Positions 35,114 to 44,333 are shown, numbered from the stretch's first letter. The stretch: DNA of 64,000 nucleotides from Flavobacterium gillisiae (GCF_900107635.1 NZ_FNRD01000008.1:62001-126000), one strand, 5' to 3'. The notes: generated by a model from the letters alone, not told the origin. Translations and numbers: made by a program.

Positions 35114-36418
35114 TCAAACCTCATCACTAGTAAAAGCAGTGAAGCTTTTCTTTTTGTAGGGCCTGATAATCAGACGGCCTTCACGGTCAAAACGAATATA
35201 ATTATAAACCCAGTTTAAGAAAACCACGGCTTTATTTTTGAATCCTATTAGCGAGAATAAATGCACAAACATCCAAACAAACCAAGCAAAAACACCGCTG
35301 AAATGGTAATTAGGTAAATCTACTACAGCTTTATTGCGACCTATAGTTGCCATCGATCCCTTATCATTGTATTCGAATGGTTCCATGGCTTTATTTTGAA
35401 TTAAATTCACAATATTTTCCCCCAGTAGTTTTCCTTGTTGCAAAGCAGGTTGAGCCATCATAGGATGTCCTTGCGGATACTCCTCTGTTTCCATAGAAGC
35501 AATATCTCCTACAGCAAAAATGTCATCATAACCTTTTACTTGGCTGAACTGATTGACGCGGATGCGTTCTACTCTTTCCACTAAAGAATTAGCATCAAGC
35601 CCCGCTACTACAGCTCCTTGAACTCCCGCAGTCCATATTACAGTGGCTGTATCAAAAGCCAAATCAGAATTAGTAGTTATGGTACGACCATCATAATTAG
35701 TCACCCGAACATTTTTCCAAATCTTAACCCCCAGTTCGACCAAGAATTTTTCGGCGGCCATTGATGACTTTTCGGTCATGGTATTAAGAATCCTATCGCC
35801 GCTCTGAATTAGGTTAATTTCCATTTTGGCAATGTCTAAATCGGGATAATCCTTTTGTAGAATTGCTTTTTTCATTTCGGCAAGAGCACCAGCTAACTCT
35901 ACTCCCGTGGGGCCTCCACCTACAAGTACAAAATTGATTAAACTATTCTTTTCGGCAACGTCAGTCGTTAAAACTGCTTGCTCAAAGTTCTCTAGAATAA
36001 GGCTTCTGATGTTTAAGGATTGCGGTATGGTTTTCATCGCCATACTGTATCGTTTAATGTCTTTATTACCAAAATAATTGGTTTTTGACCCTGTAGCAAT
36101 AACAAGATAATCATAGCTTAATTCTCCAATTTCGGTAATGATTTTTTTATTCTTAGTATCGATTTCCTGCACATTTGTTAGTCGGAAATAACAATCATCA
36201 TATTCCTGAATAACCTTACGGATGGGATAGGCAATAGAACCTGCCTCAAGACCTCCAGTTGCCACCTGATATAATAGTGGCTGAAAAGTGTGGTAATTAT
36301 GCTTGTCTAAAAGAACTACTTGTACTTTTTGATTCTTTAGTTCTTTGGCTAGAGCGATTCCTGCAAAACCACCACCAATAATTACGATTCTCGGCAAATT
36401 TGAATTAGGGATATTCAT
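35114..36418 (-). CDS. ndh: Type II NADH dehydrogenase (NDH-2-like NAD(P)/FAD oxidoreductase)
   Basis: The 434-residue flavoprotein begins with the FAD-binding fold RIVIIGGGFAGIALAKEL and then DKHNYHTFQPLLYQVATGGL, which is characteristic of NDH-2. The NADH-binding fold is NFVLVGGGPTGVELAGALAE, and IFAVGDIASM is the second FAD contact. A C-terminal hydrophobic segment (GVFAWFVWMFVHLFSLIGFK) probably anchors it to the inner membrane. NDH-2 passes electrons from NADH to quinone without pumping protons. It has its own promoter element and is not part of an operon. A different electron acceptor cannot be excluded from sequence. Confidence 0.88.
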   Translation of the reverse strand: MNIPNSNLPRIVIIGGGFAGIALAKELKNQKVQVVLLDKHNYHTFQPLLYQVATGGLEAGSIAYPIRKVIQEYDDCYFRLTNVQEIDTKNKKIITEIGELSYDYLVIATGSKTNYFGNKDIKRYSMAMKTIPQSLNIRSLILENFEQAVLTTDVAEKNSLINFVLVGGGPTGVELAGALAEMKKAILQKDYPDLDIAKMEINLIQSGDRILNTMTEKSSMAAEKFLVELGVKIWKNVRVTNYDGRTITTNSDLAFDTATVIWTAGVQGAVVAGLDANSLVERVERIRVNQFSQVKGYDDIFAVGDIASMETEEYPQGHPMMAQPALQQGKLLGENIVNLIQNKAMEPFEYNDKGSMATIGRNKAVVDLPNYHFSGVFAWFVWMFVHLFSLIGFKNKAVVFLNWVYNYIRFDREGRLIIRPYKKKSFTAFTSDEV

Positions 36419-36443
36419 GTTTGTATCTACTGTTATATAAAAA

Positions 36444-36451
36444 CAAAGTTA
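36444..36451 (-). promoter_or_regulatory. Bacteroidota -7 element for ndh
   Basis: TAACTTTG on the minus strand, 25 bases before the ATG at 36418. Confidence 0.5.
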
Positions 36452-36613
36452 AGGAAGATTTGAGAAATGGATCATATTAAAATTTATAAATATAATTCAC
36501 GAAAATAAAAGCGTCTGAAATGTAGTACTAAAAAAAATAAAGTCCAAATTATTGCTTGTACTATTTATATTACTATTTTCGTGTTCCATATTAATTATTT
36601 AACAAACAAATTC

Positions 36614-37042
36614 ATGAAAAAAAGATTTACAGTTATCGCCTTGTCACTATCTATGCTTATTTTTTTAAATAGCTGTGGCGTTATGTTTGGCGGAAGCCGT
36701 TACGAAGGAACAATCGTTGCTAAAGATCATCCAAATGCCCAAATCTATGTTGACGGTCAAAAAATGGGTAACGGTCAAGTGACTGGTTTATTTCCTAGAA
36801 ATAAAGCATTAAACGTAGAAATGAAAGAGGATGGTTGTGATACAAAAACACAAACATTTAATAATGCTTTCAGAACCGGTAACTTCATTTTATCTGTGAT
36901 TTCATGGGGTTTACTAGGAATTGGAGTTGATTTAGGCACTGGTGCTTCTTACAAGCCAGACCACAAAAACAATCCTGCTATTCAAAAAGTGAGTGATAAA
37001 AAATACACTTTTAATGTAGATTATTCAGACTGCAACAAATAG
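36614..37042 (+). CDS. Predicted lipoprotein of unknown function
   Basis: From the ATG at 36614 this is 142 residues. The signal peptide ends in a lipobox (MLIFLNSC), so it is a lipoprotein. It then reads GTIVAKDHPNAQIYVDGQKM and TGLFPRNKALNVEMKEDGCD, similar in layout to PEGA-type surface domains. A hydrophobic stretch follows (NFILSVISWGLLGIGVDLGT), then a polar C-terminus. A GTG at 36581 is in frame but would bury the signal peptide behind 11 odd residues. A strong terminator follows, so the gene is transcribed alone. Function unknown. Confidence 0.75.
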   Translation: MKKRFTVIALSLSMLIFLNSCGVMFGGSRYEGTIVAKDHPNAQIYVDGQKMGNGQVTGLFPRNKALNVEMKEDGCDTKTQTFNNAFRTGNFILSVISWGLLGIGVDLGTGASYKPDHKNNPAIQKVSDKKYTFNVDYSDCNK

Positions 37043-37061
37043 TCAACAAAACATACAATCT

Positions 37062-37096
37062 AAAGCCCTTTATGAAATTTCATAAAGGGCTTTTTT
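37062..37096 (+). terminator. Intrinsic terminator
   Basis: AAAGCCCTTTATGAAA (37062-37077) is directly followed by its perfect complement to 37093, then more T. It ends the lipoprotein gene. Confidence 0.85.
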
Positions 37097-37224
37097 ATGA
37101 TTAGTTCTATACCACGATTGGAGTACTTACACCTCCTCAATTATAGCATGTCTTCATTTTGCCTTATTACTTCCTTAATACATTTGAGAAAAAATGTCAT
37201 TCTGAAAAATAAAAATACTTAAAT

Positions 37225-37297
37225 AGCCCCGATGGAAATGGAAATCCTCCCGATTTGTTTTTTCGGGAGATTGTAATGTACAGCGGGACAAGGCGCA
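37225..37297. repeat. GC-richer dispersed-type element before the sigma factor gene
   Basis: The stretch reads AGCCCCGATGGAAATGGAAA, then a CTCCCGA/TCGGGAG hairpin, then TACAGCGGGACAAGGCGC. The order 'CCCCGAT-GGAA, hairpin, AGCGGGAC-GGCGC' recalls a repeat element I associate with intergenic DNA of many Bacteroidota, which often ends close to genes. Only one copy is in this window. It ends 78 bases before the sigma gene. Confidence 0.45.
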
Positions 37298-37375
37298 AAT
37301 GTTAAAGTAAATGGTTGTGCTCCTAAAAATTGTATTACTTTGTAACAAAATTGACATGAAGTACACTAATGAATT

Positions 37376-37870
37376 ATGAGTGAAAATCTAGAACATTCTT
37401 TTGTAACGCAATTGAAGGAAAATCAGAATATAATCCACAAAATTTGTAGGCTATATACTGATTGTGAAGATTCTCATAAAGACTTATTTCAAGAAGTGAC
37501 GATTCAATTATGGAAAGCATTTCCAAAATTTAGAGGCGACAGCAAATTTTCTACTTGGGCCTATCGTGTAGCGCTGAATACGGCAATCACATTATACAGA
37601 AAAAACAAACGATCACTATCTACCGTTGAATACGAGGGACGTCAGCACTTTATTAAGGACGTCGAGTATAATTATGAGGAAGAGGAGCAAATCAAGCTTA
37701 TGTACAAGGCTGTATATCAATTAAACGACATTGAAAAAGCGTTGGTTTTTATGTACCTTGAGGATAAGGATTACCGCGAGATAGCGGAAACTTTAGGGAT
37801 TAGTGAAGTAAATGCCAGGGTGAAAATGAATAGAATAAAGGGAAAACTAAAAAAAATATTAAATCCTTAA
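37376..37870 (+). CDS. ECF RNA polymerase sigma factor
   Basis: The 164-residue protein has the two regions of extracytoplasmic-function sigma factors. Region 2 is DLFQEVTIQLWKAFPKFRGD plus KFSTWAYRVALNTAITLYRK. Region 4 is VFMYLEDKDYREIAETLGIS with EVNARVKMNRIKGKLKKIL. It is followed after 5 bases by a small four-span membrane protein, a pairing typical of a sigma factor with its membrane-bound partner. It is not of the FecI type with a SusC target, because no receptor lies nearby. Target genes are unknown. Confidence 0.9.
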   Translation: MSENLEHSFVTQLKENQNIIHKICRLYTDCEDSHKDLFQEVTIQLWKAFPKFRGDSKFSTWAYRVALNTAITLYRKNKRSLSTVEYEGRQHFIKDVEYNYEEEEQIKLMYKAVYQLNDIEKALVFMYLEDKDYREIAETLGISEVNARVKMNRIKGKLKKILNP

Positions 37871-37875
37871 GGAAT

Positions 37876-38529
37876 ATGAAAGAGCTGGATTTATTAAAAA
37901 AAGACTGGCAAAAGAACAACGATTCTTTTGAGCAGATATCAGAAAAAGAAATTTACAAGATGATTCATAAACAATCTTCTTCTATTGTGAAGTGGATTTT
38001 AATCATCAGTATATTAGAATTTAGTTTAGGAATAATTTTAAATATAATATTATCATTTACAAAAGTAGAGGAAAAGAATACGGAATTTATTAAAGGCCTT
38101 GGGATTTATGGATACTATCAAGCTTTTACGATTGTACTATACGCTGTAATTATATGTTTTATCATACAATTTTATCTTATGTATAGGACGGTTGCCACTA
38201 CTGACAGTACTAAGCTATTGATGAAAAATATTCTCAAAACTAGAAAGACTGTACAAAATTACATTCTTTTTAACTTAATAACTTTAGCAGCGTTTTTTAT
38301 TACAATTACAACCTTTGGCCTTAAGAGCGCACTTCTACATAAAACATTAGAAAACGGAAAGCATTTAGTTGATATATCGAATACTATATATATTATTTCA
38401 TTTTTAGTAATTATAGCTATTACAGCTGTGGTGATAGGAATAATATGGCTGTTTTACAGACTGCTATACGGTATTTTACTGCGAAGATTGCATGCCAATT
38501 ATAAAGAACTGAAGAAGATAGACTTGTAG
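37876..38529 (+). CDS. Four-span membrane protein, possible anti-sigma factor
   Basis: The 217-residue protein starts 5 bases after the sigma gene stop. Its N-terminus is cytoplasmic and charged (MKELDLLKKDWQKNNDSFEQ, SEKEIYKMIHKQSSSI), then four hydrophobic segments (IVKWILIISILEFSLGIILN; YQAFTIVLYAVIICFIIQFY; FNLITLAAFFITITTFGL; VIIAITAVVIGIIWLFY) and a short basic tail. No zinc-binding anti-sigma motif or FecR domain is present. The proximity, shared terminator and N-terminal helix suggest it holds the sigma factor at the membrane; this is inference from position. Confidence 0.7.
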   Translation: MKELDLLKKDWQKNNDSFEQISEKEIYKMIHKQSSSIVKWILIISILEFSLGIILNIILSFTKVEEKNTEFIKGLGIYGYYQAFTIVLYAVIICFIIQFYLMYRTVATTDSTKLLMKNILKTRKTVQNYILFNLITLAAFFITITTFGLKSALLHKTLENGKHLVDISNTIYIISFLVIIAITAVVIGIIWLFYRLLYGILLRRLHANYKELKKIDL

Positions 38530-38554
38530 TAGCGGTATTTATTTTTTTCAAATA

Positions 38555-38592
38555 AAAAACCCAGCAATTTTAAGTAATTGCTGGGTTTTTAT
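38555..38592. terminator. Terminator of the sigma operon and the convergent plsC-like gene
   Basis: AAAAACCCAGCAATT (38555-38569) pairs perfectly with AATTGCTGGGTTTTT (38576-38590). A and T flanks let it act in both directions. Confidence 0.88.
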
Positions 38593-38621
38593 TTTATGTG
38601 AAAAATGGTATTTCTTAGCTA

Positions 38622-39431
38622 TTAATATTCCCATTTACGAAGCTTATTTAATTTCTCTTGCTCTTCGACTTCTTCGACTGGAATTACTTTTAGAAAAGAG
38701 GAATGTTGCTCGATTGCGTATTCTACTTTTTCCACGATATCATCAATGGAATCATTGTCATAGTCAATCTCAAGAGGCTCTTTAATAATGAAGGATTGTA
38801 AAATCCCCTTCTTTTTCATGCGCAAACCTTTTTTATCAAATGAACGGCGAAAACCGTCGATAACAATAGGAATTACGATAGGACGGTGCTCTTTAATTAT
38901 ATGTGCTGTTCCCTTACGAACAGGCTTGAAAGATTTAGTCGTTCCCTGCGGAAAAGTGATCACCCAACCATCTTTAAGCGCAATTTTAATGTTCTCCGTA
39001 TCATTAGGGTTGACATCTTTTTTATCAGTAACATCCTTACCTTTTGCACGCCAAGTTCGTTCAACCGTAATTGCACCAGCATACGCCATTATCCTGGGCA
39101 ACAAACCAGCTTGCATCGTTTCTTTGGCAGCCACATAATAGATGTTCAACTTGGGATTCCATAAGTACAATACATTTTTTATATTGTTCTCTCTCCCCTT
39201 TAAGCTGGCATTAAATACATGAAACATCGCTACGACATCAGCAAAATACGTTTGATGATTAGATATGAACAGCACGTTAGTGTCTGGTAAGTTTCTAATA
39301 ATCTCTGAGCCTTCAATCTGCAATTCATTGAAACCTCTATAACGCCTATGGGTAACCCCCCCGAAAGCTCGAATCAACCATCTCTTCACAAAAAGGATGT
39401 GACCAAAAGGATTTCTCTTAAATAACCCCAT
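38622..39431 (-). CDS. Lysophospholipid acyltransferase, PlsC-like
   Basis: This 269-residue protein shows motif I with the catalytic His and Asp (LFISNHQTYFADVVAMF), a basic and aromatic stretch (YYVAAKETMQAGLLPRIMAY), and motif III as TFPQGTTKSFKPVRKGTAHI, where most PlsC enzymes have FPEGTR. It then has HRPIVIPIVIDGFRR (motif IV). It probably acylates 1-acyl-glycerol-3-phosphate or a related acceptor in the inner membrane. The Gln in place of Glu in motif III is unusual and hints at a different acceptor. The -7 element TAAGTTTG at 39465-39472 fits as its promoter. Confidence 0.82.
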   Translation of the reverse strand: MGLFKRNPFGHILFVKRWLIRAFGGVTHRRYRGFNELQIEGSEIIRNLPDTNVLFISNHQTYFADVVAMFHVFNASLKGRENNIKNVLYLWNPKLNIYYVAAKETMQAGLLPRIMAYAGAITVERTWRAKGKDVTDKKDVNPNDTENIKIALKDGWVITFPQGTTKSFKPVRKGTAHIIKEHRPIVIPIVIDGFRRSFDKKGLRMKKKGILQSFIIKEPLEIDYDNDSIDDIVEKVEYAIEQHSSFLKVIPVEEVEEQEKLNKLRKWEY

Positions 39432-39464
39432 ATAATTGTGTGTTTATCTTGTAAATTTGGATTA

Positions 39465-39472
39465 CAAACTTA
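39465..39472 (-). promoter_or_regulatory. Bacteroidota -7 element for the PlsC-like gene
   Basis: TAAGTTTG on the minus strand, 33 bases before the ATG at 39431. Confidence 0.5.
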
Positions 39473-39549
39473 CGAAATTATTTTTTGTACTCTATTTTCA
39501 TCCCTATATGACGGGCACAGACATCAACCTTGATTGGTCGTCGCTTATC

Positions 39550-40203
39550 CTAACATTTTTCAGCCTCCAAAACCGACTTCAATACATCTTTTAACTCACT
39601 AAGCATCATTGCCGTAGCACCCCAAACAACATGACCTTCAATATCGAAAGCAGGAACACTTATGTTTTCGGCATAAGAAGTAGTCAGTTTTGCCTCAATG
39701 ATTATTTTGTCACTTAGAAAAACAGATAACGGCAATTCAATGATACTAGAAACTTCAGTTGGATCTAGTACAAAACAAACTTCCTCTTTACAAATTCCTA
39801 AATAAGGATAGACCATAAAGTTACTTGGAGGAATATAGGTAGGCGTAAATAACTTAATAATTTCCATTTGACTAGGTCGTATTCCTACCTCTTCATGCGT
39901 TTCCCGTAATGCGGTTACAGAAAAATCTTCATCTTCTGTTTCCCACTTCCCTCCTGGAAATGCTATTTGTCCAGAATGAACACCTTCATAGGCATTCCGA
40001 ACAATTAAAACTAAATGCGTCATCCCATTCTTTGGGTAAAACAACATCATAACAGCAGCCATTCTTGGGTCTTTATTACCGCTAAATGCATTTTTCAAGC
40101 TTTCCATTCTTTCAAATGGAGCCATTTTAAGATGCGCCTCCATCGCCGGAAGTTTCGCTTGAGCGAAATGAGGAACATATTCTAAAAAATGTTGAAAATC
40201 CAT
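39550..40203 (-). CDS. NUDIX hydrolase, CoA-pyrophosphatase-like
   Basis: From the ATG at 40203 this is 217 residues. The Nudix box is complete: GGKWETEDEDFSVTALRETH continuing EEVGI. The upstream segment AVMMLFYPKNGMTHLVLIVR with IAFPGGKWE matches the CoA/acyl-CoA diphosphatase (NudL/Pcd1-like) subfamily, which cleaves CoA to phosphopantetheine and ADP. The late VWGATAMMLSEL is also typical of that group. A TTG two codons upstream is in frame but less likely. The CoA preference is by subfamily resemblance. Confidence 0.87.
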   Translation of the reverse strand: MDFQHFLEYVPHFAQAKLPAMEAHLKMAPFERMESLKNAFSGNKDPRMAAVMMLFYPKNGMTHLVLIVRNAYEGVHSGQIAFPGGKWETEDEDFSVTALRETHEEVGIRPSQMEIIKLFTPTYIPPSNFMVYPYLGICKEEVCFVLDPTEVSSIIELPLSVFLSDKIIIEAKLTTSYAENISVPAFDIEGHVVWGATAMMLSELKDVLKSVLEAEKC

Positions 40204-40213
40204 AATCAAAGTC

Positions 40214-40221
40214 TATTTTTG
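40214..40221 (+). promoter_or_regulatory. Bacteroidota -7 element for the DUF4268 gene
   Basis: TATTTTTG lies in the divergent spacer, 66 bases before the ATG at 40288. The spacing leaves a leader of about 60 bases. Confidence 0.4.
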
Positions 40222-40287
40222 CATATTAAAGTAAATATACTCTAGAAAATTAAAGTGCGCAAATTTTCTAATAATCAAACAATCAAA

Positions 40288-40722
40288 ATGTATAGCAAAG
40301 AAGAAACTCAAAAATTAAAGAGAGAGTTCTGGGTCACATTCGCAGAAAAATTCCCAAGAAAATGGGTATTATATGATACCAAAATTAAAGACTTCTCTTT
40401 TAAATTTTATGTGGATAATAAAAAAGCCCAAGTTTTAATTGATATTGAGCATCGAAATAATGAAACCCGAAATGCTTATTTTGATAAGCTGGAAGCTTTA
40501 AAAAGCATATTGTCTGAAGAATTCATAGCCGATTTAGTATTCGAAAGAGACTTCATTCTCGAAAACGGAAAAACAATCAGTCGCATTTGGGTTGAAAAGC
40601 TAGGAGTAAGCGTTAGTAACAGAAACTACTGGGACGAAATATTTGCTTTTTATAACGAAAAAATGACTGCTTTAGAACTTTTCTATTCTGAATACGATGA
40701 TTTCATAAAAGACATAGCATAG
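40288..40722 (+). CDS. DUF4268 domain protein
   Basis: From the ATG at 40288 this is 144 residues, nearly all one domain: FWVTFAEKFPRKWVLYDTKI, FKFYVDNKKAQVLIDIEHRN, ERDFILENGKTISRIWVEKL and ALELFYSEYDDFIKDIA. This matches the DUF4268 family, whose fold is related to restriction-endonuclease-like C-terminal domains in larger proteins. Here it stands alone. A GTG at 40255 is in frame, but the ATG gives the typical beginning. No partner genes suggest a defence role. The function is unknown. Confidence 0.78.
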   Translation: MYSKEETQKLKREFWVTFAEKFPRKWVLYDTKIKDFSFKFYVDNKKAQVLIDIEHRNNETRNAYFDKLEALKSILSEEFIADLVFERDFILENGKTISRIWVEKLGVSVSNRNYWDEIFAFYNEKMTALELFYSEYDDFIKDIA

Positions 40723-40790
40723 TTGGAAATGGCTGGTTTTATTAGTTTTTTTTGGTTTCGACACCACTTATACTATATTCTTATAACTAA

Positions 40791-40838
40791 AAAAGCGATT
40801 GTTAAATAGATTTTCCTCTATTCAACAATCGCTTTTCT
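40791..40838. terminator. Terminator between DUF4268 gene and the carboxylase operon
   Basis: A long stem with one bulge (AAAAGCGATTGTT...AACAATCGCTTTT, outer ends 40791 and 40836) includes AATAGA/TCTATT near the loop. A and T flanks allow action in both directions. Confidence 0.85.
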
Positions 40839-40855
40839 AATATACATATATAAAA

Positions 40856-42397
40856 CTACAACGGAATATTCCCGTGTTTTCTATTAGGAGTAACGCTTAC
40901 TTTATTTTCGAGCATACTGAATGCTTTCAATAACTTTCGTCTCGTATCTTGTGGTAGAATAACCTCATCTACAAAACCTCTTTGCGCTGCTGTATAAGGA
41001 TTTGCAAATAAGTTGGCGTATTCAGCTTCCTTTTCTAAAAGTTTAGCTGCAGGATCTGCTGCTTCATTGATTTCTTTTTTAAAGATAATTTCCGATGCTC
41101 CTTTTGCACCCATTACTGCAATTTCAGCAGTTGGCCATGCATAATTCATGTCGGCACCAATGTGTTTCGAGTTCATCACATCATAAGCACCACCATAAGC
41201 TTTACGGGTAATAACAGTAATTCTTGGTACGGTAGCTTCGCTTAATGCATAAAGCAATTTAGCTCCATGTACGATAATTCCGTGCCACTCTTGATCTGTT
41301 CCCGGTAAGAAACCTGGTACATCTACCAAAACCAACAAAGGAATATTAAAACAATCGCAAAAACGGGTAAATCGAGCTGCTTTGATCGAACTATTTACAT
41401 CTAAAACTCCGGCTAAATACAACGGCTGATTGGCCACAATACCAATGCTTCTTCCGCCTAATCTAGCAAAACCTACAATAATATTTTCGGCATAGTTTTT
41501 ATGAACTTCGAAGAAAGAATCTTCATCGATAATCCCAGCAATAACATTATGCATGTCATACGGCTTGTTTGGATTATCAGGAATAATCGTTGCCAATTGC
41601 TCGCGCACCTCATCGTTTAGTTCATAAGGTAACTTTGCAGTCGTCTCTTTATTACTTTGCGGTAAATAACTCAACAATTTTTTTAGATCTTCCAGACATT
41701 CTACATCATTTGCAGAAGTACAATGTGCCACACCAGACTTAGTAGAATGTGTACTTGCTCCTCCTAGTTCCTCAGACGTTACGGTTTCATTCGTAACCGT
41801 TTTTACAACATTAGGCCCAGTCACAAACATATAACTTGTATCTTCTACCATCATGGTAAAATCAGTCATAGCAGGAGAATAAACCGCTCCACCGGCGCAG
41901 GGTCCCATAATAGCAGATATTTGCGGAATTACTCCACTTGCTTGTACATTTCTATAAAAAATATCGGCATATCCACCCAAAGAACGAACTCCTTCTTGAA
42001 TACGAGCACCTCCAGAATCGTTTAATCCGATCATAGGCGCACCCATTTTGACTGCCATATCCATCACTTTACAGATTTTTTCAGCATGTGTTTCAGACAG
42101 CGCTCCACCAAAAACAGTGAAATCCTGAGCAAAAACATAGACTAATCTGCCGTTGATGGTTCCGTAACCCGTGATCACTCCATCCCCGTAATATTGTTCT
42201 TTCTCCATTCCGAAATCAGTGGTACGATGTGTTACCAATATTCCAATTTCTTCAAAAGAACCTTCATCCATCAAATAGTTAACACGCTCTCTGGCGGTTA
42301 GTTTCTTTTTTTGGTGTTGTTTTGCAATTCTGTTTTTACCTCCACCCAAATGGGCTTGAGCAATTTTATCGTTTAATTCTTTTATCTTAGACTCCAT
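40856..42397 (-). CDS. Acyl-CoA carboxylase carboxyltransferase subunit, PccB-type
   Basis: At 513 residues it has the size and motifs of a propionyl-CoA carboxylase beta subunit: [60 protein letters not shown] and [20 protein letters not shown] followed by [20 protein letters not shown]. The Asp in GGAYDVM is the residue that favours propionyl- over acetyl-CoA in studied PccB enzymes. It transfers carboxyl from biotin to the acyl-CoA. It is the third gene of the operon, 3 bases after the biotin carboxylase gene. Confidence 0.92.
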   Translation of the reverse strand: MESKIKELNDKIAQAHLGGGKNRIAKQHQKKKLTARERVNYLMDEGSFEEIGILVTHRTTDFGMEKEQYYGDGVITGYGTINGRLVYVFAQDFTVFGGALSETHAEKICKVMDMAVKMGAPMIGLNDSGGARIQEGVRSLGGYADIFYRNVQASGVIPQISAIMGPCAGGAVYSPAMTDFTMMVEDTSYMFVTGPNVVKTVTNETVTSEELGGASTHSTKSGVAHCTSANDVECLEDLKKLLSYLPQSNKETTAKLPYELNDEVREQLATIIPDNPNKPYDMHNVIAGIIDEDSFFEVHKNYAENIIVGFARLGGRSIGIVANQPLYLAGVLDVNSSIKAARFTRFCDCFNIPLLVLVDVPGFLPGTDQEWHGIIVHGAKLLYALSEATVPRITVITRKAYGGAYDVMNSKHIGADMNYAWPTAEIAVMGAKGASEIIFKKEINEAADPAAKLLEKEAEYANLFANPYTAAQRGFVDEVILPQDTRRKLLKAFSMLENKVSVTPNRKHGNIPL

Positions 42398-42400
42398 AAT

Positions 42401-43843
42401 TTATTGATTTGGTAATCGTACTATTTTTTGATCTTCAAAATATTGTTTCAAAGCGATCATAGCGGCAATCTGCGCTTCTTGTGCCAATTGGTTTTTCAAC
42501 AAGTCTGCACTGTAATATTTTTTCACGAAATGCGTGTCAAAATTCCCAGAACGGAAAGCTTCATGTTCACATACAAATTTCCCGAAAGGCAAAGTAGTTT
42601 GTACTCCTTCGACCAAATATCCATCAATTGCTTTGATCATAAGCTGGATAGCCTCTTCACGAGTGTCACCATACGTAATCAGCTTGGCAAGCATCGGGTC
42701 ATAATATATGGGAATATCCATTCCTTGCTCAAAACCGTTATCAACGCGAATTCCGTCTCCAACAGGCAATTGGTACACCTCTAAATGTCCAACACTTGGA
42801 AGAAAATCATTCATAGGATCTTCGGCATATACACGCAATTCTAATGCGTGACCTTTAATCACTAAGTCTTCCTGCTTAATCATTAAAGCTTCTCCACGAG
42901 CCACTTTAATTTGCATTTCAACTAAATCAGTACCCGTAATCAACTCGGTTACGGGATGCTCTACTTGCAAACGCGTATTCATTTCAAGAAAGTAGAAATT
43001 ATTGTTTTCATCCAATAAAAATTCCACAGTTCCAGCTCCTAGATAATCACAAGATTTAGCCACCATAACGGCCGCTTCGCCCATTTCTTTACGCAATTCC
43101 GGCGTTAAAACTGAAGAAGGAGCTTCTTCGACTACTTTTTGATGGCGACGCTGAATACTACATTCTCTTTCGAATAAATAAAGAATATTCCCATGACTAT
43201 CAGCCATGATTTGTATTTCGATATGACGAGGAGAAGCAACGTATTTTTCTATAAAAACAGAACCATCACCGAAAGCATTTATAGCCTCGCTAATCGCTCT
43301 TTTCATTTGGGATTCAAATTCTTCTTCATTCTCAACCACACGCATTCCTTTTCCACCACCACCGGCAGAAGCTTTAATCAAAATAGGGAAACCTATTTCT
43401 CGGGCAACTCCTTTTGCCTTATCAATATCGGTAATTGCTTCGTCTAAACCGGGAACCATTGGAATATTATAGGCTTTAACTGCTTCTTTGGCAGCCAACT
43501 TACTTCCCATTATATGTATGGCTTTCGATTTTGGCCCAATAAAAATGATGTTATTTTTTTCGGCTTTTTCAGCAAAATCAGCATTTTCACTTAAAAACCC
43601 ATATCCTGGATGAATGGCATCCACGCCCAAAGATTTTGCAACTTCTATAATTTTATCTCCTAATAAATAAGACTGATTTGAAGGTGATTCTCCAATCCAA
43701 ACGGCTTCATCAGCAAATTTAACATGTGGTGCATTTCTATCGACTGTTGAATAAACAGCCACTGTTTTAATACCCATTTTCTGGGCGGTCTTCATTACTC
43801 TAATGGCAATTTCTCCTCTATTAGCAACTAATATCTTTTTCAT
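42401..43843 (-). CDS. Biotin carboxylase subunit of acyl-CoA carboxylase
   Basis: From the ATG at 43843 the protein has 480 residues. It shows the ATP-grasp features of AccC/PccA biotin carboxylases: KKILVANRGEIAIRVMKTAQ, HPGYGFLSENADFAEK, the glycine-rich loop KASAGGGGKGMRVV, and FLEMNTRLQVEHPVTELITG with catalytic Glu and Arg. The carrier domain is absent and is encoded separately just upstream; the ATG lies 4 bases after that gene's stop. A TTG at 43861 is in frame but would overlap the upstream gene. It carboxylates biotin on the carrier using bicarbonate and ATP. Confidence 0.93.
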   Translation of the reverse strand: MKKILVANRGEIAIRVMKTAQKMGIKTVAVYSTVDRNAPHVKFADEAVWIGESPSNQSYLLGDKIIEVAKSLGVDAIHPGYGFLSENADFAEKAEKNNIIFIGPKSKAIHIMGSKLAAKEAVKAYNIPMVPGLDEAITDIDKAKGVAREIGFPILIKASAGGGGKGMRVVENEEEFESQMKRAISEAINAFGDGSVFIEKYVASPRHIEIQIMADSHGNILYLFERECSIQRRHQKVVEEAPSSVLTPELRKEMGEAAVMVAKSCDYLGAGTVEFLLDENNNFYFLEMNTRLQVEHPVTELITGTDLVEMQIKVARGEALMIKQEDLVIKGHALELRVYAEDPMNDFLPSVGHLEVYQLPVGDGIRVDNGFEQGMDIPIYYDPMLAKLITYGDTREEAIQLMIKAIDGYLVEGVQTTLPFGKFVCEHEAFRSGNFDTHFVKKYYSADLLKNQLAQEAQIAAMIALKQYFEDQKIVRLPNQ

Positions 43844-43847
43844 ACGC

Positions 43848-44333
43848 TTATTCAAATTCAATTAATAACTGCCCTTTATCCACAGCATCTCCCAATGCTA
43901 TAGATATCGATTTGATAATTCCGTCGCGTGGAGAAAGAAAACTGTTTTCCATTTTCATGGCTTCTAGAATTAACAGACTGTCATTTTCTTTTACCGTTTG
44001 TCCTACTACCACACTAATTTCTAAAATCAATCCCGGCATAGGTGCTTTGATCGCATTGACCTGCTTGGTCAATCCTACCTCAAATCCCAGTTCGTGGATA
44101 AGCTGATCTAAATCATTGGAAATAGCAACAGTATAACTATTGTTATTTACTTTGACGGTATAGGTTTTATGATTGAAATCAGCCGAGAGAATCTCCGCTT
44201 TGTAGGGCTTATTTTCGTGTAATACATGGAACGTTTTAACATCCATATTTACAGCGTCAAGCCGTGAAACTTGTTCCTTATCAAAATCGAATTGAAAAGA
44301 ATCATTTACTTTTACTTTATAGCTATCACTCAT
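43848..44333 (-). CDS. Biotin carboxyl carrier protein of the acyl-CoA carboxylase
   Basis: This 161-residue protein has a biotinyl domain in its C-terminal half: IKAPMPGLILEISVVVGQTV, then ILEAMKMENSFLSPRDG with the biotin-accepting Lys127 in AMKM. The N-terminal 80 residues (KVKVNDSFQFDFDKEQVSRL, TYTVKVNNNSYTVAIS) form a linker domain like the BT domain region of PccA. It is the first gene of the operon, with carboxylase and carboxyltransferase downstream at spacings of 3-4 bases. Such a split three-gene arrangement is common in Bacteroidota. Confidence 0.92.
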   Translation of the reverse strand: MSDSYKVKVNDSFQFDFDKEQVSRLDAVNMDVKTFHVLHENKPYKAEILSADFNHKTYTVKVNNNSYTVAISNDLDQLIHELGFEVGLTKQVNAIKAPMPGLILEISVVVGQTVKENDSLLILEAMKMENSFLSPRDGIIKSISIALGDAVDKGQLLIEFE

